Below are positions 31,815 to 43,233 of a stretch of 64,000 bases of DNA, one piece after another (the first letter of the stretch is position 1; each line of letters starts with the position of its first letter). The translations under genes were made by a program, and so were the position numbers. The notes below the pieces were generated by a model. That model did no database searches. It worked only from the letters and a program-made list of their open reading frames with translations, and was not told where the DNA came from. Origin of the DNA: Arion vulgaris (Eukaryota > Mollusca > Gastropoda > Stylommatophora > Arionidae). Location of the stretch: contig CM036758.1 of assembly GCA_020796225.1 (NCBI GenBank), positions 66,415,274 to 66,479,273 of the forward strand. The letters run 5' to 3'.

Positions 31815-32798
31815 CAGTAGAACATGTAACTGCGACTGTCGCAATCCACTGAGTTATCACTGATACAAGAGAAGATTGCAATAACATTTTGTAGTGAAAG
31901 AGAATATGTAACTGCGACTGTCGCAATCCACTGAGTTATCACTGATACAAGAGAAGATTGCAATAACATTTTGTAGTGAAGAGAATATGTAATCTGCGAC
32001 TTGCAATCCACTGAGTTATCACTGATACAAGAGAAGATTGCAATAACATTTTGTAGTGAAAGAGAATATGTAACTGCGACTGTCGCAATCCACTGAGTTA
32101 TCACTGATACAAGAGAAGATTGCAATAACATTTTGTAGTGAAAGAGAATATGTAACTGCGACTGTCGCAATCCACTGAGTTATCACTGATACAAGAGAAG
32201 ATTGCAATAACATTTTGTAGTGAAAGAGAATATGTAACTGCGACTGTCGCAATCCACTGAGTTATCACTGATACAAGAGAAGATTGCAATAACATTTTGT
32301 AGTGAAAGAGAATATGTAACTGCGACTGTCGCAATCCACTGAGTTATCACTGATACAAGAGAAGATTGCAATAACATTTTGTAGTGAAGAGAATATGTAA
32401 TGCGACTGTCGCAATCCACTGAGTTATCACTGATACAAGAGAAGATTGCAATAACATTTTGTAGTGAAAGAGAATATGTAACTGCGACTGTCGCAATCCA
32501 CTGATTTATCACTGATACAAGAGAAGATTGCAATAACATTTTGTAGTGAAAGAGAATATGTAACTGCGACTGTCGCAATCCACTGAGTTATCACTGATAC
32601 AAGAGAAGATTGGAATAACATTTTGTAGTGAAAGAGAATATGTAACTGCGACTGTCGCAATCCACTGAGTTATCACTGATACAAGAGAAGTTTGGGAATA
32701 ACATTTGTAGTGAAAGAGAATATGTAACTGCGACTGTCGCAATCCACTGAGTTATCACTGATACAAGAGAAGATTGGAATAACATTTTGTAGTGAAAG
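31815..32798. repeat. 82-bp satellite, about 12 copies
   Basis: Units run from agaatatgtaactgcgactg through tcgcaatccactgagttatc and actgatacaagagaagattg to caataacattttgtagtgaa. A short dyad tgcgactgtcgca sits in each unit. Copies are 95% or more alike, with scattered single-base indels. The array continues after the LTR element at 39413-39560. Confidence 0.96.
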
Positions 32799-34399
32799 TG
32801 TAACCGTCAATCTGCTTGGCTACTGTAATCCTGTGTTCCATCCTTGGGTCAACGGCAACATTTGTAGGATCACTCTCTGTCCCTAATATATTAATCATGC
32901 CGTAATTAACCTTTCATATAAATATAAGAAACCCAATTCTGTATTTCAATCTTTATTATATGCATATATTTCACCTATATAGCAACTTTACATCTACAAC
33001 ACATATATCATATTCACACATATATATATAACATAATATAGTCCTAACATGATTACCCCACTCTGAAATGATATATCACTTACAATATAAAATGCTAAAC
33101 TATAACCACTTGATTATATAAGCACAAATCTTCACTATTCAAGTCCTACACTCTATTGAATATCTAATACAAGTTCATCACATAATTGTATTGTACAGGT
33201 TAGTCTGAAGTCCTTAGAATGCCTCTGTCTATTTTAAAATGTTAATAGTTTTCTGTGGAACAGCTGTTCGGTTGAGTGTTCCATGGGTCTGTTACTTGTG
33301 ACTTCAAAGATATATATTTCTTCAAAGTGTCTATTTTCTGTCTCTTGATAAAGTTTGAACATTAAGATCATATCTGTAAAACGAGGCTCTGATAATTTGG
33401 GCCCTTTTTCACAAATGGCAATTTAGAAGATATTTTTTTTCCAGGCAGGTGGTCGTGCTTTTGTCTTAAAAGATGCTCTTCATTCTCTACAGATTTGTCT
33501 ATAGGTCTGATGTGGCTACTCTGGTGTGGATTTTTTAACCCTTTCCACCTAAAATGTCTAGTTATACTCACATACCCGAAGTCAGCGTTGGTCGTCTCTT
33601 CAACTGCACACGGGCCATTCCGTCGCCCTTTTTGGGATTTTTGCAAGACTCTCCCATGTTCGGAAAACTCACCGAGTTCAAAAGTCTTTCGAATCTTCTG
33701 CTGTTGCTACTGCTAAGTTGTTTCTCTTTTATGTGTCCTATCGGCTGTGGATTTCACCCATACTACATATTCAACTCAAAGCCTTCAACCCGCCCTGGGC
33801 CATTCCGTCTGCCCTTTGCAGCTCTGCAAGCCTACGTTCTGCAGTCTCTTTTCTTTCTTCCTTTCTTTCTATTTCCTATCGGCTTCGGAGGGTTGGGCCC
33901 TCACATTTCGAACTAAATTTCCCGGTTTTTTAAACCCAGCACATGGGCCATTGTCCCCTTTGCAGCTCCAAGTTTCTACTTCTGCACGTCTCTTTTTTTT
34001 TTCTATTCTTTTTTTTTCTAAATTTTCCCCTTCACGTCTATTTATATGGGCCCAAAAAACCCACCTTTGTTTTTTAAAATTTCCATTTCGTTTCATTTCA
34101 TATAATGATTCTGACTCTCCCGGTTCTATCTTCCTGAAAATCGTCCATAAATTGTCCGCATCCCTGTTAAATTTTCCAATCTCAGTCTTTAAAAATCAGG
34201 CCATCCATTTTATTTTTCAAATTTTGTAGTATTTCCAAAATGGCTTTGTCTCCCTAATTTTTTTGGGGGAAACCTAGCGTTGCATTTTTAAACAGTTTCG
34301 GGGTCCCCTTTCTAATTAAACTTTGAATTTTTTGACTTGTTTATCTGGGGCCCTTTGGGAATTTGATACTTTTTTGCCTTCTCCCACAACACTATTACA
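32799..34399. repeat. LTR, left copy
   Basis: About 1.6 kb, from tgtaaccgtcaatctgcttg to acactattaca. It matches the right LTR throughout. The first 600 bp look clean; after about 33400 it departs from the right copy by many one-base changes towards neighbouring bases and by short deletions. Confidence 0.88.
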
Positions 34400-37300
34400 T
34401 AATCCCCTGTATTCTTTAAAGAGGGATCCAAGATCAAACACCCAAACCCTCTATAAGATATGCAGCGACCCCTTCCCTAAAAATTTTCCTACTAAACAAA
34501 ACTTTAGCCCCACTTGAAGTCTAAAAAAACATCTCAAATCCCAACATAAAATACCCATAAAGCACAACATGAAAACTAAATTATTCAAGTACCCAAAAAA
34601 GAATCTCAACATAGTTCATCTCAACTTAATTGTAACTTGTAAAACCACTGTTTAGTAAGCAAATTTATTTTCCTAACCCCAGCCTGAGCATGTCAACGTC
34701 TACTGGGCTTAATTTTCCCCCAGTGTAGAACCGTTACTCCTTCTCTGTGGAAAGAAGATTTCACCCCTTCCCCCCATGGTTCTCTCCCAATATTACCACC
34801 AAGTTCCATTACTACGGTTTTCAGTTCATTTTTATAAATTTCATTTTAATCATTCATTATCATTGAAAACATCAGTTATACAAACATATTCTATAAAAAC
34901 CAACCCCACAACCAAAGAAAAATTTTCAAAATACATTACAAAAAATTTAAATAAATCAAAATGCATGAAATATTCATTAATAAAAAAACAACTTAAAGAA
35001 AAAAGGGAACTAATTTGTAAACATAAATCAAATTCATGAACCAATTCAGCATGATTAGATAACCATCATGAATCATTTTCGTAACCATTATAGTCCCCAT
35101 ATCCGCCCTTTATAATGGTTGGAGTGAGTCAAGTTTCACGCAAGATCCCCTTGCAGAGTTTATTCTCACAGCTCTTGACTCCTTTTTTTTACAGTTTTTC
35201 CTTACTGTGTCCCCAAAATTTCACTCGTGGGTCCCCTAAATCGATGATCTTTCCCCTATTTTCGAAAAAACCCTTTACCCCAATTTCCCGAAAATCACTT
35301 CTTCAAAAAACCTTTGGGAATGTTTTCCCCAAATTTACCCATAAGATTAGCCTATCACCTCTAAAATTTGGGCAGAAAACCCATTTGCACTTTCAGGGTT
35401 ACCGCCCGCATCTCGTGATTACTCAAACCCCATATCTCCTTAAATGCTTATAAAAGCCCTTTTCCCAAACATGAAATCACTCGATTTCACCACATATTTC
35501 ATTTCCCCTTTACATTAAGGCATGTTTACTACATTTTTGTAAAAACACTCAATATTGTACCATCAACAACCAACAATACAACAGAAACCGTTCAGCATTC
35601 AGAAATGTTGAACATGATAGGGGACTCTCACACCATAACAACCATGATTCGTGTGATTTTTCTGTGGTTTCGGCTTCACTGACCACGCCCCCGTTTTTCC
35701 TCCAACTTTTTTGAAAAAAAATTTCCCCCTTACAGGTAATCACATACCACAGGGGATTTAAAAGTTTTAATCCCCAAAAAAAACCCTGGTAATAGTTTTG
35801 TATAAACCAGCATACCACCAATGGTGTAAACAGTTATGAATTAACCACGCCAAAAAACAAAAAAAACAGTCAAAATAATACAAATTCCACCAAATAAAAT
35901 ACAACGAAATTCATTTTCCTCTTTCCCGGTAAAAATTCTTTGACCCTCAAAGGGTTGAGTACCTATGAACCTTTTCCAAAGTTAGTCTGTTTATATTTGT
36001 TACCGACCACCCGATATCTCTTTCTATCTTCCTTTTCCCCCATCTCTCCACCGCTTTATCCCCCTCATTCTCTTCCCCCCTCATGATTCTGTCTTTTTTT
36101 TCCCCCCTTCTCTTTCCTTTCCTTTTCTAAATTTGCCATTTTCTTTTCTTGGCCACAAGATCATCCCATTCAGCCTTGGAAAAGGGCGGGGTCTCTGTTT
36201 CTTTTTTTCTAACCTCTGCTACCTCCTTTTTTCCCCGCTGCAAGGCCTTCTTCTATTCTCTGTTGACGATATTTTTTGCGCAGCTTCTCCACCGACTTCC
36301 ATTGCCTTCCAAAATTTCTTTCTCCCCATTCTGTTCTCTTTTTTTTTAACCGCCGCATACCTTTCTTTTTTTTTTGATCGACGTTGAATTTTGATGTCCT
36401 CACGTGGTTTGATAAATAAGCTGCATGAAATACCCTTTTCAAAATGGCATGGATGGCCCGGGGAACTTCTGATTATCCCCTTTGATCCTTCTGATATGCC
36501 CTCATCTTCTTTTTGGGTTCCCGCACTTCCTTGTTGATTTTACTCCATATATTCTTCCCGGTTTCTCTTCTCTCCTGCCATACCACATCAGTCTATTCAA
36601 TTTCCCCTATCATGTTTTTCTGCCCTTCCTTTCTTCTTTAACCCATTTATCTCTTCTTGTTCCTTTATCTTTCTAGTTGGAATTCATCGTCTTTAAAAAA
36701 CTTTTATTACCTCATCTTGCTCGTCCCCGGGCATCTTAACTTTTTTAACCTCTTCTTCATCTCGGGTTTTCTTTCCCTTTTTCCATCTCCCTTTTTCTCT
36801 CGTTCGCTCTGATCTTCCCGACAACATCCCCCTACTTTAATTTCCGGTCAATTCTTGTCTAAACCTTCATTTTCATTCTATCCCAAACCCTTGGCCAATT
36901 TAACTCAATTTCTAAAGCCTTGGTCATCCTTTTTCTAACTGTTTCAAATCTTCAATCGTACTACCCCTAGATTGGTTATCTTCATACTATTCTGAGTTTC
37001 TCTAGTAAGTTGAAATTTTTGCTTAAATTCTTCAGTTTGTCTCATCTCAATGTTTGTTTCTGGTTTTTAATTTTTTGAAACAGTTAATAGCCTTCTTTTT
37101 TCTCTAAAAAAAATCTTCCTTATATATCTCCCTCCCCGCTTCATCAAATAGTTTCTAAGCTTTCCCTTTTTAATTCCAAACCCCGTCTCCTAGATGTACA
37201 TTCTATGCTAACGTGCCCAATCCCGCACAATTTTGCAATATCCCCCGAAAAAATTTCTCAATCTGCTACCCTCCAACATAAGTCGACCTTTTTTGTCATG

Positions 37301-37753
37301 ATATCAATTTAGCAAAAAATCAACTTTTAAAATTTAATTTTTAAAATCTTCCCAAAAAACTGAAATTAAAGTAAATTTATCCTTGGGAAAAATTTTAAGA
37401 ATCGCTAATGTTAATACAATGATTAATTTCCCGAAAATATCTCTAAATGAATTTCTATCTGTGAAACAAAAAATTAACCCAACTGAATTTACAATGTAAA
37501 AAAACCCAAAAAAAATTTTCTGTGGCCTATCCATCAACAAAATTTTTTAAAATGCCTCCAGGAAGTAAACAATTTTTTTTCTTTCGTTCGGGAAATGACC
37601 CCGTCTTGACTTTGGGGAAACAATCACCCCCTTTAATTTTTTAAAATTCCCGAATTTTTTTTGTTTTTTTCTCTTCCAATTTCACTGTCAATCTATAGTC
37701 TTTTTTTTATTCAATCCAGGGGGTTCTTCCCGGTCAACGGAAAACCCTTTAAA
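34400..37753. other. LTR element interior, no coding capacity seen
   Basis: AT- and pyrimidine-rich, crowded with short homopolymers. Frames are under 115 codons and none shows retroviral-type motifs. No tRNA primer-binding site could be recognised just after 34399, and no clean polypurine tract before 37754. Confidence 0.6.
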
Positions 37754-39412
37754 TGTAACCCAATCTGTTTACGTAATCCCGTGTTCATCCTTTTGGGGCA
37801 ACGGGAACATTTTTGGGCGATCCCTCTGTCCCTAATATATTAATCATGCCTTTAACCTTTTATATAAATATAAAAACCAACTGTTTTAATCTTTTTTAAT
37901 AATTTCACCTTTTAGCAACTTTCATCTCAACACATATATCATATTCACACAAAATATATAAATAAAAATATCCCAAAATATTTCCCCCTTGAAAATAATT
38001 CACCTTACAATATAAAAAGCTAAACTAAACCCCTTGATTATATAAGCACAAATCTTCACTTTCAAGTCCCCACTCTTTGAATATCTTCAAGTTTCACATT
38101 TGTTTGTACGGTTAGTCTGAAGTCCTTAGAATGCCTCTGTCATTTTAAATTTAATAGTTTTTTTGGGGAAAAGCTGTTGGGTTAGTGTTCCATGGGTCTG
38201 TTCGTATTAAAAATATATATTTTTTTAAAGTGTCTATTTTCTGTCTCTTGATGAAAGTTTGCTTTTATACATTAAGATCATATCTGTAAAACGAGGCTCT
38301 GATAACTTGGTCACTTTTCTACAAATGGCAATTTAGAAGATATATATTTCCAGTTGAACAGGTAAGGCTTTCTCTAGTGCTGTCTGTCTCTATAAGATGC
38401 TACTTCTATTCTCTATCAGATTTGTCTATAGGTCTGATCGTGGCTACTCTGCTGTGTGGATCTATTTATGAATCTGCTGTCCACACTACACATGTCTAGT
38501 TATACTCACATATCCGAAGTCAGCGTTGGTCGTCTCTTCAACTCAGCACACTGGGCCATTCCGTCTGCCCTTTTGGGAGTTTTGCAAGACTCTCTCCATG
38601 TTCGGCAAATCTCTATCCGAGTTCTAAAAGTCTTTCTGCTAAGTCTCTTCTGCTAAGTTGCTACTGCTAAGTTGTTTCTCTCTCTATGTGTCATATCGGC
38701 TGTCGGAGTGTCTAGCCATACTCACATATTCGAACTCAATTTCAGTCTCTTCAACGCAGCACACTGGGCCATTCCGTCTGCCCTTTGCGAGCTCTGCAAG
38801 TTTCTCTACGTTCTGCACGTCTCTTTTCTTTCTTCCCTTTCTTCTCTATGTGTCCTATCGGCTGTCGGAGGGTCTAGCCATACTCACATATTCGAACTCA
38901 ATTCCGGTCTCTTCAACGCAGCACACTGGGCCATTCCGTCTGCCCTTTGCGAGCTCTGCAAGTTTCTCTACGTTCTGCACGTCTCTTTTCTTTTTTCTAC
39001 CTTCTTCTTTTTCTGAATTTCCGTCACCGTCTATTTATATGGGACCAAAAACCCACCTTTGTCTTGCCCCAAAATATATCCATTTCGTTTCATTATCATA
39101 CTAATGATTACTGACTCTACCGGTGTCTATCTTCCTGAGAAAATCGTCCATAAATCTGTCCGGCATCCCTGCTTAAATTTCCAATCTCAGTCTTTAACAA
39201 ATCAGGCCATCCTACTTATCTTTCGGAAATTCATGTAGTATTTCCATAATGGCTTTGTCTGCCTAATTTATTTTGGGGAAACCTAGCCGTTGCATTTTTA
39301 AACAGCTTCGTGGGTCGCCTCTTAATTAAACTTTTGAACTTTTGACTTGTTTATCTGTGGCCTATTGGAATTTGATACATTTTTGTCCTTCTCACCCACG
39401 AACACTATTACA
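37754..39412. repeat. LTR, right copy, with about 162-bp internal repeats
   Basis: About 1.66 kb. The first about 500 bp look noisy and the rest clean, the mirror image of the left copy. Within it, blocks starting at 38684 and 38846 (ctatgtgtcctatcggctgt ... cgttctgcacgtctctttt) are tandem copies of about 162 bp, and a third, more diverged copy precedes them from about 38490. Confidence 0.88.
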
Positions 39413-39560
39413 AAAGAGAATATGTAACTGCGACTGTCGCAATCCACTGAGTTATCACTGATACAAGAGAAGATTGCAATAACATTTTGTAGTGAAAGAG
39501 AATATGTAACTGCGACTGTCGCAATCCACTGAGTTATCACTGATACAAGAGAAGATTGTA
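39413..39560. repeat. 82-bp satellite, right arm
   Basis: Just under two units, in phase with the 31815-32798 array when the LTR element and one aaag are removed. Confidence 0.93.
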
Positions 39561-39561
39561 A

Positions 39562-39695
39562 TAAAACTATGTAATGAAAGACGAAACAAGTAAAGTAGTG
39601 TTACAAAGTACGAAAACAAGACACAGCGATGTTTCCACCAAAAGGTCTTTATCGGGTAAAGGATACAAACGAAACAACGAGATTATGATAGTTCC
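39562..39695 (-). mobile_element. PLE 3' tail fragment
   Basis: Reads gaaacaagtaaagtagtg, then caccaaaaggtctttatcgg, the reverse of the PLE end (gataaagacc...gg). Diverged from the other copies. Confidence 0.6.
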
Positions 39696-40079
39696 TATAC
39701 ACTAAACATCACAGTCAAATAACAAATCCATAATTGCCCTAAAAGGAAAATATCGTCTGACTGTATCAAAGAGAAATGACAATGTTCATTGACTTCATAG
39801 AACAGGCAGCAACTACACACATGTCTTCTTATAGTTAGGAAAAAAACCAACAAAAACCAATTTTAAGAATCCGCATAAGACACTGTAGATCACCAAAAAC
39901 ATCTTCACAAAACTAAAGCTTTTCCAACTGACCAACGCACAGGATAAAATGCCCCTAGACTCCCGAACCCATTCTACAAACGTATTTCCTCTGAGGTCCT
40001 GAGAGATTACACTGAAAGAGAAATCGTGGGCACTCCAATCACTTTCTTCAGACCTCGTGATTCGTTAATGTAACTCATC
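39696..40079. other. Unassigned stretch
   Basis: No gene or repeat recognised. Confidence 0.4.
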
Positions 40080-40858
40080 TTGTTGTTGAGACCTCTGATA
40101 GCATCTGATTGTAGAAGGCAAATATATTCCAAGTTACGTTGCCGTTGGATATACAACCGGCTTTACAACACCCAGGACAGACCCATGTCTGCTCAATCTT
40201 CTCCAGGATATGCTGTCTTTATATGTATCGTGATGGTGTCAGTAATTATCATTGGTCTCAGGAAACAATATGTTTTGTGTCACATAATTTATTCTGCACT
40301 GAACCACAACGTCTCTTGTGGCAGTAATGTCCTATTCTGGAGTGGCAACCTTTGCCGCAGTTGCTGCGTGTGAAACTGGAGACTGGAGCTGATACATAGG
40401 ATGTTCTCTCTGTCTTCTGCCTCCATATGTGATGGTGTTTTACTTCTTTACTTTTTTGAGCCACACCTCACTGTCACTCGCTTGGCTGAAATCGAATGCA
40501 CATGTCCTAAACGTGTAAAGTCTATGCGTTTAGGGGCCTGCCAAACCAATGTGCAACGTATCACGTTCTTGGCAAAGATCAAACATATCACAAAGAGTGA
40601 TTAAAATTGGTTGTAAAGAACGAATGCAAAGAAGAAGAAGACTGTCACTCGCCATGCTTGAATGTCTTTGTCCAATCGCTACCAATTTTCTGTGTCTATG
40701 CCGCATGAAGTTAGATCACGCTTGCAGGTGCCAATGAAGCGTAGTAATGGGCGACCATGCTGTCTTGTACCTGTTGATTCTGATGGTATGTATCTTGCTG
40801 GTTAGCTGTGACATCTGTGGCATACCAAGTACAAACGCATTTAATGAACGTCATTATG
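40080..40858 (-). pseudogene. RTEe LINE 3' end, interrupted by S2
   Basis: On the minus strand: GRPLLRFIGTCKRDLTSCGI, DTENW, DKDIQAWRVTV, then, beyond the SINE at 40482-40640, KHHHIWRQKTER and SNCGKGCHSRIGHYCHKRRC. The CKRDL block and the final C-x2-C...SRIG...H zinc-finger-like end are typical of one RTE-like lineage. In-frame stops show it is dead. Confidence 0.78.
40470..40652 (+). mobile_element. 5'-truncated S2 SINE with 12-bp TSD
   Basis: The insert 40482-40640 carries cctaaacgtgtaaagtctat, gcgtttaggggcct, ggcaaagatcaaacatatca and the GAA tail. actgtcactcgc lies at 40470-40481 and 40641-40652. Box A and the central domain are missing. Confidence 0.9.
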
Positions 40859-40861
40859 TTC

Positions 40862-40890
40862 TCACTCTCTCTCTCTCTCTCTCTCTCTCG
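40862..40890. repeat. (CT)n microsatellite
   Basis: About 14 CT steps at the 3' end of the RTEd LINE, where it may act as the LINE tail. Confidence 0.9.
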
Positions 40891-41188
40891 TCAGCGACGC
40901 CTGGGCAGCAACAAATGCATACCATTCGTCTCTATTCTTGGCCGTCCTCTGTGTTGTGGTCCATTTGTTATTGATTTCTTTAAGTTCTCGTTTTACTGTT
41001 CTCCTCCATGTCCTTTTGGGTCTTCCACGTTTTTTATTTACCATATGGTGTATGTCTATCTTGGTACACTTTTCGTGACATAGGTCTCCATGCGTATCAC
41101 ATATCCGATCCAACTCCAACGTCTTATTTGGATGAAGGTACTCATATTGTCTTGTTGACAATGTGTAAGCATTTCTTATAATAAGGAA

Positions 41189-42428
41189 TTGGTAAAAGAA
41201 TTCAACGTCAGCATCCAGGACGGTGAGATCAGGAAGGAGTGGCTTCATAGCTACTTACTACCATTGCCGAAGCCCAACAAAGATCACTCTCAGATAGCCG
41301 GCTACAGAATTATTGCACTGCAAAACACGACAGGCAAGCTTCTTGAGAAAATCGTGGCACGTCGACTGGCATGGGACCTTGAAAATCGCCATATCCTCTC
41401 ACCCACTCTCGGAGGTTACAGATCTGGGAAAGAAACATGGTGCAACGCTGCGGTCTTTGCCTATGATGTCTTCGAAGGTTTCCATGCAGGTATTGAAACA
41501 TGTGCAGCAATGGTGGATTTGGAAGACGCATACAACAGAGTGCCCTATGATTATCTTATGAACCTGCTTATCAAACTCCAGGTCCACCCTCTCTACATCC
41601 GATGGATAGCTGCTGCGCTATTCAAAAGGAAGGTTGTACTGCGATGTGGTGGTTGGTTTTCTGAACCAGTGACTGTATATTCCGGATTGCCACAGGGCTC
41701 TCCTCTTTCCCCTGTCTTATTCAATATATCACGGTGTCAATCACAGAACAACAACTCTATGGCAGAGGTAGAACTCTGTCATTTGCTGATGACATCCTAG
41801 TGTATAGACAAGGGAAAGACAGGGATGCATTTGCCGGTGAGATACAGAGGAACTCGACCGCATCACAGACTGGTGTGATGTCTCTGGTGCACTAGTTAAC
41901 CCTACCAAAGCAGCAGTGACATGGTTCTCACTCAATAATCACACTGTTAACGCATGTACGCCTAGTGTGAAACTTCGCGGTAGTGTTTTGCCCGTAGATA
42001 AATCGATGACATTTTTGGGTGTGACATTTGACCGCAGTCTGTGTTTCCGGGAACATGTTGAGTATGTCATTGTCAAGGCACGCAAAGGTTTGGCGGCAAT
42101 AAGAGTCATGGCGGCTGTTAACATCGAGCAACGACTGCTTGTCATTCTGTATCAGACATTGGTCCTCTCCACCATTGAATATACAATGGTCATCCTCACT
42201 GTCAGCAAAACGCAAATTGAAAGACTTGAGAGAATACAGAACGAAGCTATGAGCATCATCCTCGGTTGCACAAGGGATACATCCTGTGTGGCGATGAGGT
42301 TTCTCCTGGATTTTCCGACCATGGAGTATAGAGTCAAGATAGCCAGAGCACGTGCCTATCTCAAAATAAGTGCCAAAAGGATCACCCATTGCATGAACAG
42401 CTCAGCGCCAGTGGTGGACATCGGTTAA
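41189..42428 (+). pseudogene. Ia reverse transcriptase, frameshifted
   Basis: In order: PLPKPNKDHSQIAGYRIIAL, LLEKIVARRLAWDLE, GGYRSGKETW, AAMVDLEDAYNRVPYDYL (motif A), SGLPQGSPLSPVLFNI (motif B), then a frame change near 41735 leading to SFADDILVYRQGKD (motif C), LGVTFDRSLCFREHV and the thumb region to 42428. Further frame changes lie near 41840-41910. The catalytic Asp residues remain but no continuous ORF does. Confidence 0.88.
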
Positions 42429-42573
42429 AGTGGGGCAAGTCATGGGTTGGCCGTGCCGCAGATACTGTTCAGCTGGTATGCGGGCTCAATAATATTGACT
42501 ATGGAGAAGAATGGATACCGATGCCTCCAATATACTGGAACATTTTTTCAACCATCATTAAATTTGACAAAGG

Positions 42574-43233
42574 TTGCAGAGAGGAAATCCCGCGGCGTTG
42601 AATGCAGACGTCAAAGCTATCATCGATGAAAATTGCAATGCAGACGACGTTGTGATCTACACGGATGGATCGGTAGTTCGTCACGAAAAGTCTGCATGGG
42701 CCTTCTCTGCAAGCTCATGTGGCAGAATGGTCAAGGAAGCCAGTGGTGCATTCAGTATGACAACAAGCAGCATGACAATGAATGTACTGGCGGTGACCAA
42801 TGCACTACTCTGGCTAGAGTCACAAAACTACACTCATGCGTGCATTTTGAGTGACTCATTGAGTATGATCCGAAAGGTGGAGGCCGGTTCGGTGCGCAGG
42901 CAATGGACTGAATCACTGCAGGCGTCAACAATTTGCAGAATTACACTTGTCTTTGTTCCGGGGCACATGGGTGTCGTTGGCAATGAGAGAGCACACAGGC
43001 TGGCTGGCTCTGCCGCTATATCAGACGGCCAGCCAATGGACAGAGCTGACATCGTGAACGCCCTCATAGAGCGTGGCCGCAGAGAAGACATTCATCTAAA
43101 CCAATTCACGTCAACTACTAGATTGCGAGAACTGGGTTTGAAGATTGGTGTGGCAAGAAAAGAACGGTACAACAGGTATACGAGTAGGCTCATCAATCAA
43201 AATAGAACTGGTACGTCAGTCGCTGGACGCTGA
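42574..43233 (+). pseudogene. Ia RNase H domain
   Basis: An open frame of about 220 codons. Motifs: DVVIYTDGSVVRHE (Asp), SSMTMNVLAVTNALLWL where the expected Glu reads Asn, CILSDSLSMIRK (Asp), and FVPGHMGVVGNERAHRLAG with the His present but the final Asp of NERAD replaced by His. Two active-site changes suggest it is inactive even though the frame is intact. Confidence 0.85.

Larger units (their letters stand above)
32795..39416. mobile_element. LTR retrotransposon inserted in the satellite
   Basis: Two long direct repeats (32799-34399, 37754-39412) begin TGTAAC and end TTACA and flank a 3354-bp interior. The 4-bp sequence aaag lies immediately outside both ends (32795-32798, 39413-39416), and one aaag restores the 82-bp satellite unit. 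This is the structure expected of an LTR retrotransposon. I see no gag, protease, RT, RNase H or integrase motif inside, so it looks non-autonomous, although poor base quality in the interior could hide broken coding sequence. Orientation is unknown. Confidence 0.88.

Noticed and set aside
31589..32785. Series of 77-193-codon minus-strand frames as a gene family
   Set aside because: All lie in the 82-bp satellite; frame changes come from unit length and small indels.
33495..36442. Plus- and minus-strand frames of 60-160 codons inside the LTR element as gag/pol
   Set aside because: They show no retroviral motifs, are rich in Phe/Leu/Ser or Lys from homopolymer runs, and lie in sequence of doubtful quality.
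32799..39412. Segmental duplication instead of an LTR element
   Set aside because: The exact TGTAA/TTACA ends and the aaag duplication at both outer edges fit an LTR insertion better.
40747..41083. Plus-strand frames of 75-91 codons as membrane proteins
   Set aside because: They are antisense shadows of the RTEd/RTEe LINEs and of the CT microsatellite, whose hydrophobic Leu/Ser runs are simple repeats.
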